Positions 48,466 to 57,220 of a stretch of DNA of 64,000 nucleotides are shown here, in pieces. Position numbers and translations under genes: made by a program. The stretch covers positions 13,362,809 to 13,426,808 of the forward strand of contig CM043959.1 in the NCBI GenBank assembly GCA_014529385.2, in the 5' to 3' direction. Each line of letters opens with the position of its first letter. Position 1 is the first letter of the stretch. The notes under the pieces are model-generated. The model ran no database searches. It had not been told where the DNA came from and saw only the letters and a list, made by a program, of their open reading frames with translations. The stretch comes from Adiantum capillus-veneris (lineage: Eukaryota > Streptophyta > Polypodiopsida > Polypodiales > Pteridaceae).

Positions 48466-50398
48466 TCAAGGGACCCTCTGAAGGATGGGCACCAGAGACT
48501 GGTCCACTTGGTTCTAAGAAGGCTCCATCAATGTCAGATAACAAGGAAGTTGGTTTGCTCTGAGCAATTGGGAAGGACTTGTCCTTTGGGTCAGGTAGAC
48601 CAGAGTGAGGAAGTGGAGACTGGCGAGGTGGACCTGTGGGTAGACTGAGACCAAGAGCTGCTCTTTGTGCCCAAGTAAGGACACCAGCAACACCAGCAGG
48701 CTCCTCCACTTGCAGAGGCTTAACCACATGAGTAGCAGGTGAAGGTTGAGGCACGGTGTTCACAGTAATCAAATTTATCTTCGGAAAGGTGAATTCGGGC
48801 TGGTTCTGAGTCGAGCCTGAAGACGTGGATGCCCTTTGCTTGGGACAATCTTTACTGTAGTGATCCTTCGAATCAGGGCAATGACGACAAGGAGGGGACC
48901 CCTCGGGTAAAGGACACTTGCTCTGATAATGCCCATATTCTCCGCATCTATAGCAGAGTATGGGCCGATTGGAAGGACGAAACGGGGGACGAGGTGGTTG
49001 CTGCATGGAATTTGAGGCTGAGGTGTAGAAACTTTGGGGAACTGAGGGAGTATTGGCATGATAAAAACTGTGGGGTGCAAAGTTGTTGTGCATACCTTGC
49101 TGCATAGGGGGTGTTGTCAGCAGAGGAGGCAACTGGTTTTGATGGCCGTAGGGTGAGACCATGTTGGATGCAGGTGCTAGCCCTTGTTGGAGAGAAGGAC
49201 CAAGATTTTGTTGTATTTGACGCAATCCCTTGAGGTAGTAACAATCCTTATCCTCATGTCCAGATTTTTCACAGAAGTGGCAGTAAAACCGAAGGGGGCA
49301 TTCCTGTGGTGGGTGCCCTGGAGAGCGGCATGAGCTACACCAAACCATAGCCTTGGTCTCTTGCTGACACTTGAGCTCTTCTAACTCGCACTTAATCTGT
49401 TCCAATGCCTCATTATGTGTAGGCTTCTCTTGTCTAAGAGAGAAGGACCTCTCCTCTTGAAGAGCTCGTTGTAGCTTTAGGGCTTCCAGTTCCCAACGTA
49501 AAGAAGTTAAAGGATCAGTAGGACTACCTTCCGAGAACACAGAGGGAGTATCTATTTGAGGAGAGTTGTTGAAGAGCTTCCTAGCTCCCTCTATTCTAGT
49601 AGCAGCTGCGATGAACTCGTCGAGAGTGGCGTCGGGTCGGAGACTCTCTCGGAGTTTTTGTTGAGAAGTTTTGGGAAGCGCCTTCTCCACCCACTTTTAA
49701 ACCATGAATTCACCGCGTTGTTGGGGAAGCTTGGCCACCAGCGACTTAGTTTTCGTCATAAGCTCCGCAAAAGTCTCCTCAGGTTTGAGCACCATGTTGG
49801 CCAACTCATCCAACACCTTCTCCTGGTAGTCACCCGGCCTGAAAGCTGCACAGAACTGCTGTCTTAAGGCTGCCCAAGTTGCAAAATGGTTCTCTGCAAA
49901 TTGGCTGTACCATTTATCTGCTAGGCCATCCAGGGTGGATGGAAATAGTACCCAGTAAGCATCTTCTCTATTCAGCTCACGTCCCCTACAGAGAGATACA
50001 AATTTTCTTGCATGGTCGTCAGCATCTTTTGAAGACAGCCCTTTGAAGGTAGGGAACTTGATGTTCACCTTGGCCAAAACACTAGCTAGTGGCTCCATGA
50101 TTCCTTGCTGAGTTTGTTGCACAATAGCTTGCTGTAGAAGAATAGGAGAGAGCTTTTATGGAGAAGGTGATCGTGAAGATGGGGAACCTGATGACGAAGG
50201 AACTGGTGAGAGCTTTTCTGGAGAAGGTGATCGGGAAGATGGGGAACCTGATGAAGGAATGGGTGATGTGATATGTGGAGGTATAGGTGATGAGGTTGAA
50301 GGATTTCTACAAGGTGTCAAAGGTCGTCTTCTGTGATAGTACTTCAAAGGGCTCAGTAGTGGGCTTTGACACTCAACTGACCTCCTTGTATGTGTCAT
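48422..50398 (-). pseudogene. Element II gag with four zinc-knuckle-like motifs
   Basis: One reading frame of 659 codons from an ATG at 50398 (MTHTRRSVEC) to a stop at 48422, interrupted by two in-frame TAA codons (50156-50158 and 49697-49699). Order: Pro/Ser-rich N-terminus with a 60-bp tandem duplication (SGSPSSRSPSPEKLSPVPSS repeated), then a capsid domain (FPTFKGLSSKDADDHARKFV, LDGLADKWYSQFAENHFATW). A coiled-coil linker follows, then cysteine motifs WCSSCRSPGHPPQECP, FYCHFCEKSGHEDKDC, LCYRCGEYGHYQSKCP and PCRHCPDSKDHYSKDCP. The third is a canonical CCHC and the others are close variants. The frame overlaps the pol frame by about 44 nt, with pol in the +1 frame. Confidence 0.82.
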
Positions 50399-50732
50399 GC
50401 AGTGACCTCCAAACCAACCAAGCTTTGGGCAAGAAAACCTTGACCTGACTGAAGACTGGTCTAGACTCTACTAGACCAGACGAGTGTCTAGACCAGCTGG
50501 ACCACGGACGAGGAGGACTAGACTAGGGTCTAGACCAGACAAGTGACTAGACCAGCTAGACCAGGGTCGAGGGGGTCTAGACCAGAGACGAGGGCAAGTT
50601 GGACCAGGGCGAGAGGGGACCAGACCAGCAAGGCGAGAGACTTAGACTGCACAGGCGAAGCGAAGAAACCAGCTACTCAACAGAGTGAGACTTCAGTTGA
50701 GGTCCCACCGTGATCGCCAAAATGAGAGCACC
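50399..50732 (-). other. Element II 5-prime leader, rich in CTAGAC repeats
   Basis: Between the 5-prime LTR and gag. From 50450 to 50640 the words TCTAGAC, CTAGACCAG and CAGACGAG recur about ten times, partly palindromic (TCTAGA). Right after the LTR the minus strand reads GGTGCTCTCATTTTGGCGAT, in which I cannot match a tRNA primer site with confidence. Confidence 0.6.
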
Positions 50733-51330
50733 TGTAGCGCGGATAATGTGTCGTGCTCTCTACAGTGTGGGTGCCCCTCAGTGCAATGTGCGTGACAATC
50801 TCACTCAAACAAATGAAAACTCTCTCAAAAAGAATGAAACACAGAAACAACGGATAACAACACAGAAACAATGGATAACAACAGAGACACAACAGTGGAC
50901 CAGAACATGTGGACTCGACTAGCTCAAAGAACCATGTACAGACTCTGGCGTGGCAGCACACTCCGCTCCAGCCCAGGACTCACAGGTACAAATGGGGTGT
51001 CGAGGCTCAGATGTGCAGGGATGGTGGAGCAATGCTCTGTGTAAGACTTCCTCTAGACGACTACGTGCAAGATAAGATAGAACTGCCCCCAAAACACGAC
51101 TACTCATATGTACAACCATAAGAGCCACCAACGGCCCATAAATGTCCAGCCAGCTAAGACTATCTCCAAACTGAGTGGTGGTGGTGACCTGGCCACGATA
51201 TCCACTAGACCACCGTAGGTACCCTACCACGTGTCACTCCCAGCCCAAAGGGTCCGTCCAGTGTGAACCAGACCAACTGTAGCTAACTGTCCAACTGCTT
51301 GTCCTGTGAAGTGACTGTAGCCCTGCTACA
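50733..51330 (-). repeat. Element II 5-prime LTR
   Basis: Partner of 40794-41390 with the same ends and about 98% identity. The outer flank CTTCC (51331-51335) is the target duplication. Confidence 0.95.
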
Positions 51331-51376
51331 CTTCCACATGCATAATCTGGAAGTGGAACATAGAAAGAATGTTTGC

Positions 51377-52730
51377 CTATCGCATATGCTTTTCAGATAA
51401 CTTTGACTGTGTCAAGAAGTATCGCAAGGTCTGATGATCTGTTTCGACAACAATATCAGCACTTAAGAGGTAGTGCTTCCAGCTAGAAAGCGCATGAATC
51501 ACGGCAAAGAGCTCTTTCTCATAGACTTGCATAGTCCTCTCTGGCCCTTGCAAAATTCGGCTTTCATAAGCTACTACCCGTCCATCTTGCATTAGCACTG
51601 CTCCGATGCTACTGCCACACGCGTCACACTGGACCACAAATGACTTCTTGAGATCTGACAAAACAATTATTGGATCTGAAGTCAACTTTTCTTTTGAGAG
51701 ACTAAAAGCTGAAATCTCTTTTTGGGTCCATCTGAAAGTGACCTCTTTCTTTTGCAATGCGTGAAGAGGCGATGCTATCTCTGCAAAATTCCTGATAAAC
51801 CTTCTATAGTAGGAACACAATCCCAAGAAGCTTTTGACATCGCGCACAGTCTTCAAGTCTCGCCATGTTTTGATAGCTTCAACCTTTGCGGGATCCATTC
51901 TAACACCATCCTTTGAGACTATGTGGCCAAGAAAGCTCTTCCAGGAAGAATTCACTTTTCTTAGGATTGACAAGTAAAAGCAGAAATCTCTTTTTGGGTC
52001 CATCTGAAAGTGACCTCTTTCTTTTGCAATGCGTGAAGAGGAGATGCTATCTCTGCAAAATTCCTAATAGACCTTCTATAGTAGGAACACAATGCCAAGA
52101 AGCTTCTACAATGCCAAGAAGCTTCTGACATCGTGCACAGTCTTCAAGTCTGGCCATGTTTTGATAGCTTCAACCTTTGTGGGATCCATTCTAACACCAT
52201 CCTTTGAGACTATGTGGCCAAGAAAGTGGATCAATTTCAGGAAGAATTGACTTTTCGTAGGATTGACAAGTAGCCTGTGACTGCGCAGCTCTTCGAACAC
52301 AATGGTCAAGTGACGCCTATGCTCCTCTTCATTCTTCGAATAGACTATCATGTCATTGAAGAATGTCCCAACAAACTGTTGATGCGAGCGGAAAATCCGG
52401 TCCATCATTCTGTTGAACATGGCAGGAGCATTTGTTAGCCCAAACGTCATCACTAGAAACTCATAAAGACCAAATGTAGTTCTAAACGTAGTCTTGTGCA
52501 CATCCTCTGGCCTTATACGAATCTGATGGTACCCACTCTTAAGGTCTATCCTGCTGGAAATTGCAGCACCCTCTGAACGATCGAGAATATCATCAATTCA
52601 AGGAATAGGAAACCTATTCTTGATGGTATTCTTATTCAACGCACGGTAATCAATACACATGCGCCATGAGCCATCCTTCTTCTGCACTAGGAGCATTGGG
52701 GAGAAAAAGGGTGAAGAACTAGGCTGAATC
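51377..52730 (-). pseudogene. Element I reverse transcriptase and RNase H
   Basis: The RT part (52106-52730) keeps [39 protein letters not shown] and the active-site block FFNDMIVYSK, where relatives have FxDD, so the first catalytic Asp is Asn. RNase H (51377-52003) keeps QCDACGSSIGAVL, YEKELFAVIHAL and VETDHQTLRYF. Between them a tandem duplication of about 271 bp (51711-52262) repeats FLGHIVSKDGVRMDP and the following connection segment, breaking the frame. Similarity continues after Element II into the integrase. Confidence 0.8.
51711..52262. repeat. About 271-bp tandem duplication inside pol
   Basis: GAAATCTCTTTTTGGGTCCA occurs at 51711 and 51982, and the following approximately 260 bp are nearly identical. 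The duplicated segment covers the end of RT and the connection domain. A 16-bp repeat (CAATGCCAAGAAGCTTCT) inside the second copy near 52090-52125 is a further small duplication. Confidence 0.88.
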
Positions 52731-53461
52731 TGTCACAAGACGGGCACCACGTGCCAATAGAAAAAAACAGACTGAACAGACTTTTAGCACTTCAATAACA
52801 ACTGAACTGAAAGAGAGAGACGACACGCAACACGGAGTGGCGAAATTCCACCCCAAAGAGTATTGGCCCCAAACCTTGGCGCCCCTTTCGGTATTTCTTT
52901 ATATTGCATCAACACAGTACAAGCCGGTACTCCAAACTCTGCACCTTCGCCAGGAAGCATGCAGAGAATGAGCCCTAACCCATATTTAAAGGCCCTTGGC
53001 TAAAAAGCAATTACATTGAAAAGCCTTCAAAACTCAAAAGCTCCTGGTCCAAAAGCAAAGCCAAAAAGCTACCAATGTAAATCAAGGAAATCCGTATAGC
53101 CTGCCACATCATCAACCAGCGCAATTTTTGGAAATCTCCCTGCTGCCCTTAGGGTTAGGGTTAGGGTTTCTGCAGTTTTAGGGTTTCTCACAGCAGAATT
53201 AAGGTTTGCAGGTTTTAGGATTAGGGTTTCCAGAATTAGGGTTTGCAGGTTTTAGGGTTAGGGTTTCCAGAATTAGGGTTTCAACAATTAGGGTTTCAAC
53301 AATTAGGGTTTTTGGTAAAAATTAGGGTTAGGGTTTTTGCTCTCGGACAACCACGTTATCACTTTGTGACACTTCTTCTGTTACTTGTTCTTCTTAGGGT
53401 TTAGGCCTCTCGACCGGTAGCTCCGTTCTTCAGTAGGTCGACACGTCAGCAGTTTGTTACA
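52731..53461 (-). repeat. Element III 3-prime LTR (family B)
   Basis: Minus strand starts TGTAACAAACTGCTGACG after the polypurine tract and ends ...GTCTTGTGACA. The end portion matches 60620-60900 of Element IV. It contains the LTR box shared with family A (52865-52902) and a cluster of telomere-like repeats (53148-53338). Confidence 0.8.
53148..53338. repeat. Telomere-like (TTAGGG/TTTAGGG) repeat cluster
   Basis: The plus strand has TTAGGGTTAGGGTTAGGG at the start, then about ten spaced AGGGTTT units separated by short words such as GCAGGTTTTAGG, CCAGAATT and CAACAATT. A shorter copy lies at 54663-54755 in the other LTR fragment, and single units occur near 54476 and 60013. The units are interspersed, so this is not a telomere end but a repeat domain of the LTR. 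Confidence 0.85.
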
Positions 53462-54660
53462 TCTCCCCTTCTTGAAAGAGAGTAATTGTCCTCGATTACA
53501 ACATATCTGCAAAACAACTCAAGTTAGCTCAAAAATTTCCGAGGGACAATCAGTTTGCTCTTTTGATCAAGGAGTTAGCTTCTCCTTTCTGCTCTTTTGA
53601 TCAAGGAGTTAGCTTCTCCTTTCGGCTGTTTTGATCAAGGAGTTAGCTTCTCCTTTCGTCCAGATCGGAACTCTTGATATTCCGGCGTAGTAAAATTAGT
53701 CATCACACCCGGACCGTACTGATCTTCCACGGGTGTCTTGATGCACTAAAATTACATACCCCGGCAATCTCATCCAATTAGAAATATTCAGTAGTTGGCA
53801 CATCACAATGCAACACAAATGCTTACATATGGATGTTACAAGACATAGAAACATAAAGCCGCCGATGAACACTCCTCCCGCATAACCTAACAAGGTCCGG
53901 GCCGGGAGATATTCAACGACTCCCTCATCACTCCTCCTGCATAACCTAAAAAGGTCCGAGCCGGGAGATATAGAGGTCTTTTAGAACCAAACGCCCCCCA
54001 GACCGCAGCCTGCGTCGTTTGGAGGTGCTGAGAGTAACCCCTACTCAGACTTCTTACTACTCCCGCATAACCATCCGGGCCCGGGCCGGGAGTCACAACA
54101 ACAATTATTTTACAAGCATACAACCAAGTGCTCCCTAGGCATCGGCTTGCGTCGTTCGGAGGTTTTCAAACATACAACGAAACGCTCCCCACACATCGGC
54201 CTGCGTTGTTCCAAGGTTCAAACAATACCAAAACAGTATTTCTCACTTCTCCACCCGGGAGTAAAATCACCAATCATTGAAACCGGTATCAAACCAGAGT
54301 CGAACAATTCAAATCAGCACCAAAACAGGTTCAAAACAGATACCATCCATTTCAAACAAATTCTAAACAGTATCACCAAACAAGATCAAACAGAACTCAA
54401 ACTTAAAAAGCAATCTCAACTTCAGTCGAGCTCAAAAAGTCGACTGACTTTCCATTCTGAAACCTGCACCAAAAATTAGGGTTAGGTTCCTTCCACGAGG
54501 TCGTAGCCGAGCACAGCATGGTCCGTTAGCTCTTGGACAAACAGTGTTGCTTTGGCGGCGATGGTAGTCCCAAGATAGCAATCACACTAAACCTCCAAGG
54601 TCATCTGCTCGTGAAGAGACATCTACTGAGAGATGTCGAGAAATTTCAAAATATAATCTG
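53462..54660 (-). other. Element III internal region, non-coding
   Basis: Contains three near-copies of a 35-bp unit (GATCAAGGAGTTAGCTTCTC, 53564-53660). It also has diverged tandem units with ACCAAACGCCCCCCAGACCGC and CCTGCGTCGTT (53985-54215), and a lysine/glutamine-rich AAAC-repeat stretch (54280-54420). All have counterparts in Element IV. No gag or pol similarity was found. Confidence 0.6.
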
Positions 54661-54908
54661 CTAGGGTTTCCATGGCAAGCATAATTAGGGTTTGCAGGTT
54701 TTAGGGTTAGGGTTTTCAAAATTAGGGTTTTTGGCAGAAATTACGGTTAGGGTTTTTGCTCTCGGGCAACCACATCATCACTTTGTGACACTTCTTCTGT
54801 TACTTGTTCTTCTTAGGGTTTAGGCCCCTCGGCCGGTAGCTCCATTCTTCAGTAGGTCGAAACGTCAGCAGTGTACAGAATCAGCCCCTTCTCTAATAAC
54901 TCCTCAAC

Positions 54909-55566
54909 CTAGCCCATAATCTCTTTCTGGTGCGCCACACTAACCCTGTAGGGAGGTCTATTTGGTGGGCTACACCCTGGCACCAAATCTATCCGATGGT
55001 CCTCAGGTCTCTCTGGCGGCAGTTGCGACGGCAACGAATCAGAAAAACAATCACTAAACTTTTGCAAAAATGCTGACCTTTGTTTATCTAACACAGATAA
55101 ATTTGACTGATCATTATCTGAGACGTCACGTGCAAAAATCAAGTACATAGAAAGATGATTCTTTATTACAGAAGTGATAGCAGAAGTAGATACAATAGGG
55201 ACAGACTCCCCTTTGAGCTTTACATCCAAAACATGAGTTTTGTCCCTATGCTGAAGGGTGATCGTCTTGCCGAAGACATCCAGCACACCATGCACTCTGA
55301 ACATCCACGGAATTCCAAGTAGCGCATCGCACCCTTCCAATGGCATGATATAAAATTCTTCTGTGTCCACATGACTGAATATGCAGACGCAGCTTTCCAT
55401 AATGGGAGTAACTCACTCTGAGTGGCTAGGGCATGCCAACCCTGCCTGTGCTGTGTACCCCATCTCTTCAGCTCTGATGCCCAACTTCATAGCTAACTCA
55501 GGTGAGATAAAGTTGGCTTTGGCACCTGGATCAAAGAACAAGAGTGCCGTCTGATCCCTAACTCAC
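54909..55566 (-). pseudogene. Element I protease and start of RT
   Basis: At 55440-55566 the minus strand reads ALLFFDPGAKANFIS and PELAMKLGIRAEEMG, a retropepsin active-site region in which the D-S/T-G triplet is D-P-G. After a stop, 54909-55400 continues with YIMPLEGCDALLGIPWM and HGVLDVFGKTI (second half of the protease), then KFSDCFSDSLPSQLPPERPEDHRIDLVPG, the linker into RT. RT is then cut by Element III. Confidence 0.75.
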
Positions 55567-55936
55567 TAGCATCTGTATTGGGCCTATCACCCACCATGTC
55601 TGGCACTAAACTTGTCGTGGGTTTAGGCTTCTTGCCTTTCTGGTCTTCTTTATCATCTGAGTCAGCTTGTCTTTTCCTTTGTGGACAATTGGTAGCAAAG
55701 TGACCAGGCTGCTCGCATATAAAGCATTTGTTTTCAGCCATTAGGACCTTCTTGTCCTCAAGCGACTTGCGCACAAAAGACTTCCTTTTCTGTTTCTTTG
55801 TCTGCGCTCCAGAAATCCCGGCTGAATCCTTGTCTTTGGTGGCCTTTTCTGACCTCTGTGACGCTTCAGGAGCCGTTTTCACAAAGGGCTTCTTCACTGA
55901 ATTTTGCTGCCTTCTTTCTCGTTGCTCGGAACTCAC
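55493..55936 (-). pseudogene. Element I nucleocapsid (CCHC zinc knuckle)
   Basis: Lys-rich segment with one canonical zinc knuckle, CFICEQPGHFATNCPQRK, followed by an Asp/Lys-rich linker. It overlaps the end of the capsid frame (from 55866) in another frame, showing a frameshift. Confidence 0.78.
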
Positions 55937-56640
55937 TGTCCTCTCCTTTCAACAAGGCAAGACCAGTGTTAGCAACTTCCATAAGCTGAGTGAGGGTAGC
56001 CACTCCGTTCTTGGTACAGTAATCGCGAAGCCCTTTAGGCAGCCCACAACAGTACTTCTCTATCTGCTTTGTCAATGGCACAAATCTGTAGGAGGTCACT
56101 GAGAGTAACGCTTTACAAAACCTCCGATTGTACTCCAGCAAGCTCTTGCATGTAGCCGAAGTAAGCTGGTGCCAATCTGTCATGACGTTGGCTTCAAATT
56201 CATTTGAGAGCCAAGCAGATGCAAACATTTTCTTGAAGTAAACCCAAGTGGCGGGTGCCTGTCTTCGAAGCCACTGAAAGTGCTAAACTTTACAACTGCA
56301 CCACCTTCTTTGTAAGCTTTCGGCTTCTCCAGTGCCCCCAAGTTGTGATAAGGAATGGTCTGCAACATGGGCACTCTAGTAGGCATGATCGGCACATCTT
56401 GGCCATTCACATCAGAGGTGCAATATCTGGCTCTGCTGTCCAGAAAAACCAGCCATGCCAAAATGACCCTGTGGCACCCCAGACTGGCCCTGGTTGCACT
56501 GAAAACCCTACTGCTGCCGATGCTACCATACATGGGGTTTGGCATCATGCCTTGCATACCTCCAAACACCGTTCCTGGCATGTACGGCTAACTTCCAGGC
56601 GCATAGCCAGCCATACTTTGGAACATTGATCCACCCCCGA
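55866..56640 (-). pseudogene. Element I gag (capsid)
   Basis: The N-terminus is Gly/Met/Pro-rich (GYFGGGSMFQSMAGYAPG, a stop, then GTVFGGMQGMMPNPMYG). The capsid part has VVKFSTFSGFED and, after a frameshift near 56230, SLLEYNRRFCKALLSVTSYR and KQIEKYCCGLPKGLRDYC, a Ty3/gypsy gag signature. The frame is broken at least three times. The 5-prime LTR piece starts within about 60 bp of the gag start, so leader and primer site are missing. Confidence 0.72.
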
Positions 56641-56698
56641 AATACCCAGGATGTACCGTGGGTGGTGGAAAAACTGGGTGCCACAGACTCGTCACATG

Positions 56699-57205
56699 AA
56701 ACCGGTCCGTAGGGCGGTAGATGTTAGCTTTCACCCGATCTTTAACACTTGGACTTTACGACACGAAGCAATGACTTATAAAGGAACCTGTAACTGAGAG
56801 TGGAATTACACTTCAAAACAAAAGCACAACCAGGAAGCTAGAATGCTCCCAGGCAAACAGCGACACCTGTAGGCCCCAAAGGTTGGCGCCCCTTTCGGTA
56901 TTTCTTTATTCTTTAACAGAAGGAATAAAACCTGTGATTTCCTGCAGGCTGTCCCGTACAATCCGGGCTGAAATCCATCTGCTCTAGCCCGATTTCAGCA
57001 GCATAACTGTACTAGGATGCTTCACAGTCAGTATCCCCACGCAATAGATGACTTTCCCGACGCATACTGACACTTTGCAAAACTTGGCGAGAATCTGCAG
57101 CACGCTGAATTCTCTGTTTTCTGCCCCGAAAATGCGTCAGATCACCTCTACATCGGTCCCCTCGCGTCCCCGAACCTTCTGGGGTATTAGGGATCGTTTA
57201 GGGCT
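56699..57205 (-). repeat. Partial family-A LTR, arm 1 of a large inverted repeat
   Basis: Minus-strand copy of the downstream third of the family-A LTR, covering the shared box (56872-56909) to the LTR end (CCGGTTTCA). It is the expected 5-prime LTR position for Element I but its start is replaced: at 57206 it abuts a polypurine tract and an oppositely oriented LTR. It pairs with 58161-58670. Confidence 0.82.
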
Positions 57206-57220
57206 TTCAAGAGGGGGCTA

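Larger units (their letters stand above)
40794..51330 (-). mobile_element. Element II: complete nested Tat/Athila-like LTR retrotransposon
   Basis: Bounded by 597- and 598-bp LTRs with TG...CA ends and a perfect 5-bp target duplication (CTTCC at 40789-40793 and 51331-51335). The LTRs differ at roughly a dozen positions (about 98% identical), so this insertion is young compared with its host. Minus-strand content from the 5-prime end: repeat-rich leader, gag (50398-48422), pol without a recognisable protease (about 48465-45363), a G-rich minisatellite, a third ORF (43736-41489), LTR. The integrase lacks a chromodomain and has the KYLLVATDYATKWVEV signature of the Tat/Athila branch. Each ORF carries one to three stops or frameshifts. 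Confidence 0.9.
52731..54877 (-). mobile_element. Element III: rearranged family-B LTR element nested in Element I RT
   Basis: Flanked by a perfect 5-bp target duplication GAATC (52726-52730 and 54878-54882), with TG...CA ends (TGTCACAAGACGGG and ...CAGTGTACA). It holds one full LTR (52731-53461), internal non-coding sequence and, at the other end, only about 215 bp of LTR (roughly 54660-54877) followed by sequence matching the region next to gag of Element IV. So most of the 5-prime LTR, the primer site and gag have been deleted. A polypurine tract (minus strand, AAGAAGGGGAGA) precedes the LTR at about 53462-53475. No protein is encoded. Confidence 0.85.
37432..57205 (-). mobile_element. Element I: chromovirus carrying two nested insertions
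   Basis: Minus-strand order: partial 5-prime LTR (56699-57205), gag (55866-56640), zinc knuckle and protease, RT and RNase H, integrase, chromodomain, then a polypurine tract and full 3-prime LTR (37432-39016). Two later elements split it. Element III lies in the N-terminal part of RT (52731-54877) and Element II lies between RNase H and integrase (40794-51330). At both sites the reading frame resumes on the other side once the insert and one target duplication are set aside, which proves the nesting order. Frameshifts, stops and altered catalytic residues show Element I is dead. No leader or primer-binding site is recognisable between the LTR piece and gag. Confidence 0.82.

Noticed and set aside
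53148-53338. Interstitial telomere from a chromosome fusion
   Set aside because: Units are spaced by non-telomeric words and recur in a second LTR fragment, so they belong to the retrotransposon LTR.
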